Source: Candidatus Streptomyces philanthi
Lineage (GTDB): Bacteria > Actinomycetota > Actinomycetes > Streptomycetales > Streptomycetaceae
Length of the DNA stretch: 64,000 nt
Direction: 5' to 3'
Assembly: GCA_018114805.1 (NCBI GenBank)
Contig: CP073042.1
Coordinates: forward strand, 6,989,501-7,053,500
Numbering within the stretch: the stretch's first letter is position 1; each line of letters begins with the position of its first letter. Shown piece after piece: positions 28,501-37,460 of this stretch. The position numbers were made by a program, and so were the translations under genes. The notes below the pieces were generated by a model, which saw nothing but the letters and a program-made list of their open reading frames with translations, made no database searches and was not told the DNA's origin.

Positions 28501-28567
28501 AGTACGATTCGCGATGATCGGTTTCCGTGGGGTGCGGGGACCGACCCGGCGAGCGTGGAGGAGCGAC

Positions 28568-29518
28568 GTGAGCACGCCACGGTCGGGGCCGACGTTGGAG
28601 CACCGGGTGCTCGCCGCACGACTGCGGCTCCTGCGTGAGGTGGCCGGCAAGTCACTGGCCGACGCCGCCGCTGAACTGGGCAAGCACACCATGACCGTGC
28701 GACGCATCGAGGCCGCCGAAACCGCCCTGGACATCGGCCAGATCGAGACCCTGCTGCGGCTGTACGGGGTGCCACCCCACGAGATCGACGCGACGCTGAC
28801 GCAGGTCGCGGCGGCGAGCAGGGCGGGCTGGTGGCACCGCCACCGCGCCGCCATGCCACCCGGGCAACACCGGTGGATCGGCATCGAGTCCTCGGCCTCG
28901 TTCATCCGCCTCTGGCACCCCACCCTGGTGCCTGACGTGCTGCGCACCCTCGCTACGCCGCCGCCCTGCACGCGCTGTGCCCCGGGACCAGCACGGCATC
29001 GGCCGACGAGGCCGTCGCCTTCCTGCTGGCACGCCAGCGGCGACTGCGCGAGCGCGGCGTACGCGTGTGGGCGCTGCTGACCAGCGCCCCCGAGGGCGCC
29101 ACGGCGTACGTCGAGGCCGACATGCGCGACACCGCCACCGTCCTTGAGGCCGTGAGCCGCACCCTCGACCTGAGCCGCCCCGTCGGCCTGGTCCTGTCCG
29201 ACGTGCTCGGCCACGTCGTCGCGGACGACGAGGCGCGCCGTCGTACGCCGCCTCGCCACCGCCCTGCCCACCGGCAGCTACCTCGCCCTCAGCCACGCCG
29301 CGCCCGGTGACCCCGCCGCCGTCGCCGCCCAGGAGGCGTACAACGAGAGCGGCGCGATCCCCTACGTCCTGCGGGACCGGGAGACCATCGCCCGCTTCTT
29401 CGAGGGGTGGGAGCTGGTCCAACCCGGGCTGGTCACCTGGCCCCGGTGGCGCCCCGACGCCGCGACCGAACAGTACGAGCACGTTCCCGGCTACGCCGCC
29501 GTGGCCCGCGTCCCCTGA
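28568..29518 (+). CDS. Chimera: XRE/DUF5753 regulator N-part joined to Methyltransf_19 C-part, frameshifted
   Basis: GTG 28568, with GGAGGAG upstream, begins an XRE-type helix-turn-helix (RLRLLREVAGKSLADAAAEL, MTVRRIEAAETALDIGQIE) and the first part of the DUF5753 domain (WIGIESSASFIRLWHPTLVP). After VRVWALLTS the sequence becomes a Methyltransf_19 enzyme: APEGATAYVEADMRDTATVL, DLSRPVGLVLSDVLGHVV, and a C-terminal EHVPGYAAVARVP. The regulator lacks its C-terminal third, and the methyltransferase its SAM-binding N-terminal part. One-base shifts near 28950 and 29240 also occur. A deletion joining two adjacent genes is the likely cause; a working bifunctional protein is unlikely. Confidence 0.65.
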
Positions 29519-30239
29519 GGCCGCCGACGCCCGCGGCGGGCCCGTCGAGCCCCGTGCGGCCGGCCCGCCCGTCGCGAGCGGGGCTCACAACGCCCAGGCC
29601 CGCGTCGCGGGCCAGCAGCGCGGCCTGCACCCGGTTCTCGCAGCCCAGCTTGGCCAGGATGCGACTCACGTGGGTCTTCACGGTCGCCTCGCTCATGTGC
29701 AGCCGCTGGCCGGCGTCCGCGTTCGACAGGCCCTCGCCGAGCAGCGCGAGGACCTCGCCCTCCCGGGCGGACAGCGCCTCCAGGCGGCGGCGGGCCTGCT
29801 CGGTGCGGAGCACGTGCTGGCCCGAGGCCAGCGAGTTGACGACGTGCCGGGTGGCGGCGGGGGACAGGTAGGCGTCGCCGGCCGTCGCGGCCCGCACCGC
29901 ACCGATGAGCTCGGCCGGCGCCGAGTCCTTCAGCAGGAACCCCGCACTGCCCTCCGCCAGTGAGCGCGACACGTTCTGTTGCTTGCCGAACGTGGTGAGG
30001 ACCAGCACGTTCGTCTCCGGCACGGTCCGCCGCAGTTCGGCCAGGGCGGTCAGGCCGTCCATCACCGGCATCTGGAGGTCGAGCAGGACGACGTCCACCC
30101 GACCGGCCTGGGCCCGCTGGACGGCCTCGCGCCCGTTCGCCGCCTCGCCGACGACGTCGATGTCGTCCGCCGAGGCCAGGATCATCCGGATGCCCGCGCG
30201 TATGAGCGGCTCGTCATCCGTGACGAGAACCTTGATCAC
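29433..30239 (-). CDS. LuxR-type (NarL/FixJ) response regulator
   Basis: A two-component response regulator. The receiver domain has LVTDDEPLIRAG acidic residues, phospho-acceptor Asp in VVLLDLQMPVMDG (about residue 54), and the LLKDSAP lysine. The DNA-binding domain shows LSAREGEVLALLGEGLSNAD and MSEATVKTHVSRILAKLG. GTG 30239 follows GGGAGAG. The frame reads through to 29433 with a non-conserved tail overlapping the opposite gene; a one-base shift near 29590 would end it naturally after LLARDAGL at about 29585, so the tail is probably spurious. Downstream of, and partner to, the kinase gene. Confidence 0.85.
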   Translation of the reverse strand: MIKVLVTDDEPLIRAGIRMILASADDIDVVGEAANGREAVQRAQAGRVDVVLLDLQMPVMDGLTALAELRRTVPETNVLVLTTFGKQQNVSRSLAEGSAGFLLKDSAPAELIGAVRAATAGDAYLSPAATRHVVNSLASGQHVLRTEQARRRLEALSAREGEVLALLGEGLSNADAGQRLHMSEATVKTHVSRILAKLGCENRVQAALLARDAGLGVVSPARDGRAGRTGLDGPAAGVGGLRGRGPRRRSRERARTVRSRRRGATGAR

Positions 30240-30395
30240 GACTCTCCCGGGCTCCCTCGAAGCGATCATCCATACGGCCACGGGACATCATCCCCGATCA
30301 GGGCGCCGGGCCGGCCGTGCACCCGGCGAAGCCCTCCCCGCCGTACGCACCGGCGCCCGGGAACCGCACCGGGGCACCGACAGCCAAGCCCCGAC

Positions 30396-32168
30396 TCACG
30401 TCTCGACGTCGAAGGACTTCTTCTCGATCAGCCTGCCGTCCCTGAAGCATAACCGGAACACCGGCTCGGTGTCCCAGCCGCCGATTTCCGTGGACATCAG
30501 GGTCAGGCACGTCGAGCCGGCCGGCTTGGGCGGCGCGCCCTTGGTCAGGTCCCCGGCCAGGAACGACTTCCCGTTGGGCAACCGGTTCCGCACCTCGGCC
30601 TCGGACTGGCCCACCCGCACCGCGTCGAACTCCCCGCGATCAATCATGGCCTTCTCGGCCTCCTGTGTCAGGAACCACACCCCCACCCCCGCGGCGACCA
30701 CGAGCAGCAGTCCGATCCCGACCGCCACTCCGCAGCCGACCACCACGCGACCGCGTCGCCTGCTCTCCCTCATCGCCTTCATTAGCTCCTTCGGCAGGCC
30801 GTCCTCGTCGATGACCGGACCGCCCTCGCCGCCGGGACCGTACGGGAACTGCCGCCGAACGTCGCCCGCGGCGTCGACGAAGGTCGCCGTCGCACCGCCA
30901 GCCGGGCGCACCGGTGCGGCGCCCTCCGCCGGGGTGTACGGCAGGACCCCGGCCAGCCGGAAGCCGCCGCCCGCCGTCGGGCCCGCGTGCACCATGCCGC
31001 CGACCAGCCGCGTACGCTCGCCGAGCCCGGTCAGCTCCTGGCCGCCACTGACCACGCCGTGAGCGGTCTCCGTCGTCGCGGGGCCGTTGGCGACCTCGAC
31101 GATCAGGGAGTCCGGCTCGTAGCGCAGGGCCACGGTGATTGCGGCGCCCGGGGCGTGCTTGTGCGCGTTGGCCAACCCCTCCTGCGCCACCCGGTACGCC
31201 GCGTGGTCGACGGCCGGCGCCAGCGGGCGGGGCTTGCCGGAACTCCGCAGCTCCACCGCGGTGCCGGCCCGCCGGGACGCGGCCACCAGGTCCTCGACGC
31301 CGGCCACACCGCGCGTCGCCGCCTCGGCCTCCTCGGGCGACTCGGGGGCCGGCGTGCCGTCCCGCAGCAGCCCGACCACCTCGCGCAGCTCGTGCATCGC
31401 CGCCACCGACGCCTCGCGCAGCACGCGTACGGCCTCGTGTTGCCGGCCCGTCAACTCCCGCTCCACCTCGAGCGCGCCGCTGTGCACGGACATCAACACG
31501 AGTTGGTGGCCCAGGCTGTCGTGCATGTCCTGGGCGATGCGCTGGCGTTCGCGCAGCCGCGCCTGCTCCGCGGTCATCTCGCGTTCGCGCAGCAACTGGG
31601 CGTTGTACTCACGGAAGGTGTCCACCAGCGCGCGGCGCTGCGCGGAGTAGCAGCCGACGAGGCCGGGCAGCATGACGAAGACCAGCAGCAGGAGGGCCGC
31701 GAACCCCCAGGCCGCCGGCGACCGGGGCAGGTCCGTCACCGCCGTCAGGACGAGGCCGGTGAGGTAGGCGGCAGCGAAGGTGCCGATGGCCGCGCCGACC
31801 CCGGCGATCCGCCGCCCCGCCGACCACGCGAGCACGGGCACCAGCGGGGCGAGCCCGGCGAACTCGGTCGAGGCCGCGATGACCGTCAGCAGGACCGTCG
31901 CGGGCAGCACCCGGCGCAACGGCGCGACCAACGCCGCGGCCAACGTCACCGCGGCCACCCGCGGGCCACCGCCGTCCAGCGCCAGTTCGGCACCGGCCGC
32001 CAGCAGCGCCGCGACCACCAGCAACAGCACCTCCCCGACCACGCGTCGAGGCGGCCACATCCCGCGGGTGAACAGCCGCCGCACAGGCCCGGCCAACCAC
32101 CTGGCCGCCCCGCTCCATCCCGTCGGCCCAGCCTGTCGGGCCTTCGCCACACCGTGCACACGAATCAC
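30396..32168 (-). CDS. Sensor histidine kinase (HisKA_3) with extra C-terminal membrane/BamE-like domain
   Basis: A 590-residue sensor kinase. About five membrane helices occupy residues 40-175, followed by the dimerisation H-box RQRIAQDMHDSLGHQLVLMS with the phospho-His, and a GHKL ATPase domain (YRVAQEGLANAHKHAPGA, GLGERTRLVGG). Unusually, a Pro/Gly linker leads to another membrane helix (VVVGCGVAVGIGLLLVVAAG, about residues 465-485) and an outside domain with VRVGQSEAEVRNRLPNGK, resembling the start of SmpA/BamE-like folds, and paired cysteines (TCLTLM, FRLCF). GTG 32168 start. It precedes its response regulator by 156 bp. Confidence 0.88.
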   Translation of the reverse strand: MIRVHGVAKARQAGPTGWSGAARWLAGPVRRLFTRGMWPPRRVVGEVLLLVVAALLAAGAELALDGGGPRVAAVTLAAALVAPLRRVLPATVLLTVIAASTEFAGLAPLVPVLAWSAGRRIAGVGAAIGTFAAAYLTGLVLTAVTDLPRSPAAWGFAALLLLVFVMLPGLVGCYSAQRRALVDTFREYNAQLLREREMTAEQARLRERQRIAQDMHDSLGHQLVLMSVHSGALEVERELTGRQHEAVRVLREASVAAMHELREVVGLLRDGTPAPESPEEAEAATRGVAGVEDLVAASRRAGTAVELRSSGKPRPLAPAVDHAAYRVAQEGLANAHKHAPGAAITVALRYEPDSLIVEVANGPATTETAHGVVSGGQELTGLGERTRLVGGMVHAGPTAGGGFRLAGVLPYTPAEGAAPVRPAGGATATFVDAAGDVRRQFPYGPGGEGGPVIDEDGLPKELMKAMRESRRRGRVVVGCGVAVGIGLLLVVAAGVGVWFLTQEAEKAMIDRGEFDAVRVGQSEAEVRNRLPNGKSFLAGDLTKGAPPKPAGSTCLTLMSTEIGGWDTEPVFRLCFRDGRLIEKKSFDVET

Positions 32169-33180
32169 CTGGTCACGTTAGACACACCCCTGGGCCGGCC
32201 ACGATCGCCCTTCGGCGCGCCGTCGCACGACGAAAGTCGTATGCCGGGGACCGGGCGGGGCCGCCGGCCGGTGCACCGCGGCGCGATCCGGCCCGCTTCG
32301 ACCCACGGGTCCACTGGGAGTGCGGGTGCTCGTGAGTACGGCGCGCGTGCTCGTGAGTACGGGTGGTTTTCGCGGGCACTCGCGACGCGAGGAGCGGTAC
32401 GACGGAGTGGCGGGCGGGACGTGCTGGCGTGGCGGAGCGGCTGGTCCGGGCCGGGCGCCCGGGGTGCCCGAGCGCCGCATCCGATCGCGACCGCAGGGGG
32501 CGCGAACGGGCCCAGTCTCGGTCACCGCACACCCGTGCGCTGGGCCATATCTAGCCAAGTTGTCTCGTTCGCATGGGGTGAGTGAGCGCTCGCGGGGTGA
32601 GGGACATCTCACATGATCACCGAAGAATCGCGATGGTCAGGGCGCTGATCTGCTACGGAGCAGGTTGCCCCACGAGGTGTGGATGGCTCGGAGGGCGTCT
32701 TCGCGGGGTATGGGAGGATGGGAGGAGTAGTGTCCGAAACGGTCACAGATCGGGCACAGGTGGATCGGAAACAGGCACGATATATCGTTGGCATGCTCAC
32801 GCACCCCGTACTGGGTCCGAGGTCGCGATATGACGAATTGATTAATTGCTTATGCAATTTCTGAGGCGTGCCCCCAGGGGGAAGCGCGTGTTTGGTTTGC
32901 TCTGGTGAATAGTTGGACATTCGCGCCATAGCGTCCAGCCGCCGAACACACCCCTTGTGAATCCCCTGGCAAAACGACAAATGCCCACAGCGGGTCGGGG
33001 TGGAAACGGGCCTTGCGGCTGGGGCTAACGTCGGATCGAATCGAATAACAAACTACCGCAATTCCCAGCCCACTTGATATGTCCGCGTCGGAATAGGCCA
33101 TTCCGGGCGTCGCTCCATCGGCTTTACGGTCGATCCGCATGGCACTGCTCAGAGGCCACGCGAAGGGATGACAAGGTCTA
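32169..33180. other. 1-kb non-coding region, AT-richer on the right
   Basis: It separates the histidine kinase (minus) from the PAS-LuxR gene (plus). The left part holds a 15-bp direct repeat (listed). From about 32560 GC drops; a hairpin AATTGC-TTAT-GCAATT lies at 32844-32859, next to CGATATATCG-like palindromes. A 44-codon frame from GTG 32730 to 32864, with GGGAGG upstream and a TTA codon, is conceivable but has atypical codon use. The contrast in base composition suggests a regulatory or acquired segment. Confidence 0.5.
32327..32362. repeat. Two direct repeats of TGCTCGTGAGTACGG
   Basis: The 15-bp unit occurs at 32327-32341 and 32348-32362, start to start 21 bp, two helical turns apart, about 160 bp upstream of the histidine kinase start. 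It could be a response-regulator binding site for autoregulation of the two-component operon. Confidence 0.6.
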
Positions 33181-33879
33181 GTGACACAAGAGGTAAGTTT
33201 CCGCACTTCCGAGCTGAAGCACTCGGCGAACAGAGGGGGATCGAGCAGGGCCGTCGACTACGCCCAGGTCGGGCACGCCATCCTGCAGTACTCCGGCCTA
33301 TGCATCGCGAACCTGGCCCCCGAGCTGCGCCTCCTGGAGGCCAACCGGGAATTCATCTACCACTTCTCCGGTGCCGCCGCAAGCTATTCCGGGAAAAGCT
33401 TTCTTGCATTTCTCAACCTCGGCACGCAGGAGCGGGCTCGCCGCCACTTCGGTCGGCTTGCCAGCGGTCACCGCTCCGCCTTCACCGACTACCTGGTGGG
33501 CATCGACCCCGAAGGTGGCCAGTTCACCGGCCATCTGACCGCCATAGCCACGCACTCCGACACCGGCACGATGAGCGGGGTGACCGTCATCGTGCGGCCG
33601 GACGCCGTCGCCGCGCAGCCCTCCAGGCCGGTGCGTGAGACGCGAGCGCTCGCCCCGCTCGACGCTCGGATACTGGAAGGCATCGCGGCCGGTGCGTCCA
33701 CCATCCAGCTCGCGGCCAGAATGCATCTGAGCCGTCAGGGAATCGAGTACCGCTTCTCGTCGCTGCTGCGCAAACACCGCGTTCCCAACCGCGCTGCTCT
33801 CGTTTCGCGCGCCTACTCCACCGGTGTCCTCACCATCGGTGCCTGGCCTCCCGTGGTGCGGCCGGAACTCATCGAGTAA
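33181..33879 (+). CDS. PAS-LuxR transcriptional regulator (PimM-like architecture)
   Basis: A 232-residue regulator: a PAS sensor domain at about residues 35-145 (LCIANLAPELRLLEANREFI, FSGAAASYSGKSFLAF) and a C-terminal LuxR-type helix-turn-helix at about 158-215 (LDARILEGIAAGASTIQLAA, LSRQGIEYRFSSLLRKHRVP). This two-domain form is known from polyene-antibiotic activators such as PimM, but such regulators also occur outside biosynthetic clusters, and no polyketide genes are in this window. GTG 33181 with AAGG upstream. Codon use is less GC-biased than in neighbours. Confidence 0.82.
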   Translation: MTQEVSFRTSELKHSANRGGSSRAVDYAQVGHAILQYSGLCIANLAPELRLLEANREFIYHFSGAAASYSGKSFLAFLNLGTQERARRHFGRLASGHRSAFTDYLVGIDPEGGQFTGHLTAIATHSDTGTMSGVTVIVRPDAVAAQPSRPVRETRALAPLDARILEGIAAGASTIQLAARMHLSRQGIEYRFSSLLRKHRVPNRAALVSRAYSTGVLTIGAWPPVVRPELIE

Positions 33880-33885
33880 CCCCGT

Positions 33886-33959
33886 GACCGGCTCGCCGGT
33901 CGGCAGGTTTCGACGCTTTGTCCAACACGCGTTCGACGTCGCCGGCCGGCGAGCCGGCC
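33886..33959. terminator. Two consecutive GC-rich hairpins
   Basis: GACCGGC-TC-GCCGGTC (33886-33901) lies six bases after the PAS-LuxR stop, and GGCCGGC-GA-GCCGGCC (33944-33959) follows. Both are perfect seven-base-pair arms and fit transcription termination of the regulator gene. Confidence 0.6.
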
Positions 33960-34613
33960 GTGTTCTCGCCTCCGCTGGCCACGTGACGCCGCGGGGCGTA
34001 CATGTCGCGTTAACGGCGCGTAAGAAAAAGCGATGCGCTGGAACCGGCGTTCGGAAATTCGACTCTTCGTGCATTCCGGCACGGCCACAGTCCCTCCACA
34101 ACGCCCGAGTCTGCCCGTTCAAGGCCCCTGTCTGCCCGGTCTCGACGCTTGTTCGGGTGTCCCGCCGAGGCTCTGCACACCGTACGCACGCGACGTCGCC
34201 GCCGCCACGATTCCCGCCTCGGCCAGCGGAAGACTAGTAATTTCCGCACCTCCCAGCCGATGCAAATGTCCTGTTCGACCAGGAATCTATGTGCGGCTCC
34301 ACTGGTGACGAATCCAGGCCAACCGCCGTACGGACGTGGTCGCGGAGGTCGAGGGGCACCGTGCGACACGACGCGATGGCCGCCGTCGGACCCTCCTGCC
34401 GGGCCGGCGGGCTGCCGGGCTGCTGGGCCGGCGGGCCGGCGAGCTTCCGGCGGACGGAGCCACGGACGCGGCCCGGCGCCTGACGCCCGGTGGGACCGAT
34501 CAATTCTCGGCCATGGCCCAGCACGCCGCCTCGACGGCGCACTCGTCGACAAGCGCGTCGTGGCCCGGAGCTCCTGACGCGCGGTCGGTCAGCGGACCGG
34601 TCTGACCTGGAGC

Positions 34614-34629
34614 TACTACCAAGGTAGTA
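34614..34629. promoter_or_regulatory. Perfect inverted repeat TACTACC-AA-GGTAGTA
   Basis: A seven-base-pair perfect inverted repeat with two-base spacer, in a locally AT-richer stretch 155 bp upstream of the MFS start. It has the form of a repressor operator for a drug-efflux pump; no repressor gene is next to it. Confidence 0.55.
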
Positions 34630-34784
34630 ATCCCCGCTCCCACCAAGGGCGCTTTCGGGTGGCGGTAGGGACCGACCCCGTCGCGGCCCGTTGCGGGAGA
34701 CGGCCGCCTCGCATGGGCTGGGGGCGCACGCGGCGGGTGGCCCAGTGGCCCGCCGACCACTCCGCGCTCCGGGAGCCGTTCGTC

Positions 34785-37457
34785 GTGTCGACCCAGATCG
34801 GACCAGATCAGCCGAGGCCGCCCGAGGCGCGCTCGCTGCCACGGGCGCGACCGCTGGCGGTCGCGCCGCAGCGGCTCGGTCTGTCGCTGGCCGTGCTGTC
34901 GGTGGCGGCCTTCGTGGCCGGGCTCGACCTGTTCATCGTCAACGTGGCCTTCGACGCCATCAGTCGGGACTTCGGCGGTGCCGCGCTGGCGGACCTCTCC
35001 TGGGTGCTCAACGGTTACGCGATCGTCTTCGCCGCCCTGTTGGTCCCCCTCGGCCCGCTCTCCGACCGTCTCGGCCACAAGCGCGTCTTCGTGCTCGGCC
35101 TCGCGTTGTTCACCGCCGCGTCGGCCGCCTGTGCCCTGGCGACCGGGCTGTGGGTCCTGGTCGTCTGCCGGGTGCTCCAGGCCGTGGGCGCCGCGGCTCT
35201 GACCCCTGCCACCCTCGGCCTGCTGCTGTCGGTCTTCCCGGCGGAGCGGCGGCAGGTGGCGGTGCGCGTGTGGTCGGCCAGCGCGGCGCTGGCCGCCGCG
35301 GCCGGTCCCGTCTTCGGGGGCCTGCTGGTCAGCGTGTCCTGGCGGTGGGTGTTCCTGGTCAACATTCCGATTGGCGTGCTGGCCCTGCTGGTAGCCGTCC
35401 GGGTGTTGCCCGAATCGCGCGAGGCCACCGCGCGCCACCTGCCGGACCTGGCCGGGACCTGTCTGCTGACCGGCTCGATCGGGCTGCTGGCCCTGGGCCT
35501 GGTCAAGGTCAACGACTGGTCGGCCGGCCTCACCTCGACGCTCCTGGTCGCCGCCGCCGGCGGCGGCGCTGCGTTCTGGCGGCGCTCGCGGAACCATCCC
35601 GCGCCCGTCATCGAGCCCGCTCTGTTGCGCGTACGCGCCTTCGCCTGGTCGAACGTTACGGCCCTGGTCTTCACCGCGGCCTTCGCGGCCAACCTGCTGA
35701 CCGCCATCCTGTGGATGCAGCAGGTGTGGGGTTACTCGGCCCTGCGCACCGGGCTCGGCATCGCGCCGGGCCCCCTGATGGTGCCCGTGGCGGCGCTCGT
35801 CGCCGGCAGGCTGGCGTCGCGTCTGGCGGCCCGGGGTACTGACGGCGGCGGGCTGCCTGCTGTGCGCCGTCATCGGCGCCCTCGCCGCCAACCTGTTCGG
35901 CATCCTGCTGCTGGCCGACCTGATCAAGGAAGCCGGGCTCGACCAGCCGCTGAAGGTGCCCAACCTCTTCACCGAGACCATCAACGCCGTCACCGGCTTC
36001 CTCTCCGAACTGCGCCGGGTCCGCGACCTGATCCGCAACGAGGCCGAGCGCTATGCGGCGGCCGGCCGCCGCGTGGCGGAGACCGCCGACGCGCTGCGCT
36101 GGTCACGATCATCGGTGACTACCTCGCCCAGTCCCTGGACGGCCACCCGGGGCCCATCGAGCTGACCGACGTCGACAACGCCTTCAACGCCTTCAGCGCC
36201 GCCCTCACCGACCTGCTGAACGTCCTGCCGCCCGGCGCCGACCCGGGCGTGCGCGCCCTCCTTGAGCGGGTCCGGCAGACGGTCGCGACCTGGAACAACG
36301 GGGCCGGGCAGGTGCTGTCCGTGCGCCAGGCGCTGGAGAAGGCGGGGCGTGGCGCCAAGCTGCCCGAGACCGTCAACGCGCGCCTGGAGTGGAACCCGGA
36401 GATCAAACCCTTCCCCGCGTGCAACCCGGTCTTCGTCCCCCACGAGGACGACCAGGGCAGGACCACCGGGCGCTTCTCACTCGTCGTCGACCTGCGCGGA
36501 TCACTGCGTTCCGACCTGACGGCCGGCGCCGACGTTACCTGCTGCCTGGAGGAGTTCGACCTCGTCCTCATCCCCGACTTCAAGGCCATGCGGCTGAACT
36601 TCGAGCGCATCCGCTTCACCGCGCGGGTGGGCAAGAAGCTCGACGTCGACGTCGCCTTCCGCGGCGTGCGGTTCACCGGCCCGCTGTCCTTCGTGGAGAC
36701 GCTGCGACAGCTCATCCCCATCGACGGCTTCAGCGACCCACCCGGCATCCAGGTCACCAGCAGCGGCATCGTCGCCTCGTACGCGCTGCCGCTGCTCAAC
36801 CTCGCGGTCGGCGTGTTCAGCCTGGAGAATCTGCGCCTGGCCGCCTACCTCGACCTGCCGTTCGTCGGGAAGTCGCTGGAGGTCGGGTACTCCTTCTGCA
36901 CCCGGCAGGCCCCCTTCCGGCTGACCTTCTCCATGCTGGGCGGCGGCGGGTTCTTCGGCATCGTGCTCACCCCCAAGCGGGTGGCCGTCTTGGAAGCGGC
37001 CCTGGAGCTCTGCGCCGCGGTCTCCATGAACTTCGGCGTGGCCAGCGGCAGCCTGTCGGTGATGGCCGGCATCTGCTTCCGGCTGGAGCTCGACACCGGA
37101 GAGGCCCGGCTCAGCGGCTACTTCCGGGCCCGCGGCGAGGTCGACGTGCTCGGCATCGTGTCGGCCTCCATCGAGCTGTACCTCGAACTGATATGGCAGC
37201 CCGGCCGCGTGTCGGGCCGGGCCAGGATCTCGGTCAGCATCCATATCGGCTTCTGGTCGCAGTCGGTCACCATCGAGTGCGAGAAGACCTTCCTGGGCGG
37301 TGGCGGCAACAGCCTGGCCGCGCTCGGCGGGGCGGCGGCGGACGCGGTACGGCCACCCACCTTCGCCGAGATGATGAGCCCCTACCCTGACCCGGTCACC
37401 GGCGTCCAGCGCGTGCCCGTTGACGAATACTGCACCGCCTTCGCGGAAGTGAGCTGA
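34785..37457 (+). CDS. MFS efflux pump N-part fused to unknown beta-rich protein, two frameshifts
   Basis: GTG 34785 (GGGAG upstream) starts a DHA2-type drug transporter: LFIVNVAFDAISRDF, WVLNGYAIVFAALLVPLGPL, SDRLGHKRVF and AAGPVFGGLLVSVSWRWVF (motif C region) are typical, with about eleven helices up to VLTAAGCLLCAV near 35870. Then, instead of the last helices, a different protein follows: a helical part (ELRRVRDLIRNEAERYAAAG) and about 400 residues of repeated beta strands such as RLNFERIRFTARVGKKLDVD and ISVSIHIGFWSQSVTIECEK. Shifts near 35838 and 36105 are compensating. Probably a deletion fused the pump to the C-terminal half of a large unknown protein, whose natural partner is the next gene. 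Confidence 0.65.
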   Translation: MSTQIGPDQPRPPEARSLPRARPLAVAPQRLGLSLAVLSVAAFVAGLDLFIVNVAFDAISRDFGGAALADLSWVLNGYAIVFAALLVPLGPLSDRLGHKRVFVLGLALFTAASAACALATGLWVLVVCRVLQAVGAAALTPATLGLLLSVFPAERRQVAVRVWSASAALAAAAGPVFGGLLVSVSWRWVFLVNIPIGVLALLVAVRVLPESREATARHLPDLAGTCLLTGSIGLLALGLVKVNDWSAGLTSTLLVAAAGGGAAFWRRSRNHPAPVIEPALLRVRAFAWSNVTALVFTAAFAANLLTAILWMQQVWGYSALRTGLGIAPGPLMVPVAALVAGRLASRLAARGTDGGGLPAVRRHRRPRRQPVRHPAAGRPDQGSRARPAAEGAQPLHRDHQRRHRLPLRTAPGPRPDPQRGRALCGGRPPRGGDRRRAALVTIIGDYLAQSLDGHPGPIELTDVDNAFNAFSAALTDLLNVLPPGADPGVRALLERVRQTVATWNNGAGQVLSVRQALEKAGRGAKLPETVNARLEWNPEIKPFPACNPVFVPHEDDQGRTTGRFSLVVDLRGSLRSDLTAGADVTCCLEEFDLVLIPDFKAMRLNFERIRFTARVGKKLDVDVAFRGVRFTGPLSFVETLRQLIPIDGFSDPPGIQVTSSGIVASYALPLLNLAVGVFSLENLRLAAYLDLPFVGKSLEVGYSFCTRQAPFRLTFSMLGGGGFFGIVLTPKRVAVLEAALELCAAVSMNFGVASGSLSVMAGICFRLELDTGEARLSGYFRARGEVDVLGIVSASIELYLELIWQPGRVSGRARISVSIHIGFWSQSVTIECEKTFLGGGGNSLAALGGAAADAVRPPTFAEMMSPYPDPVTGVQRVPVDEYCTAFAEVS

Positions 37458-37460
37458 CTC

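Larger units (their letters stand above)
33880..34784. other. 0.9-kb non-coding region with hairpins and an operator
   Basis: Downstream of the PAS-LuxR gene come two GC-rich hairpins (listed), then about 700 bp without a credible gene; open frames here have random third-base composition. A short stretch at 34236-34263 resembles the 5' end of the PAS-LuxR gene (TTTCCGCAC plus scattered matches). A palindrome upstream of the MFS gene is listed separately. Confidence 0.5.

Noticed and set aside
32730..32864. 44-codon frame with GGGAGG upstream and a TTA codon
   Set aside because: Third-position composition is unlike real genes here and no similarity is recognisable; kept only as a comment in the intergenic entry.
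34046..34062. Possible PimM-type operator (GGAAATTC core)
   Set aside because: The flanking half-sites do not fit the published CTVGGGAWWTCCCBAG pattern well enough.
34236..34263. Short match to the 5' end of the PAS-LuxR gene (TTTCCGCAC and flanking bases)
   Set aside because: Similarity covers only about 30 bases with a gap and does not extend; probably chance or a very old relic.
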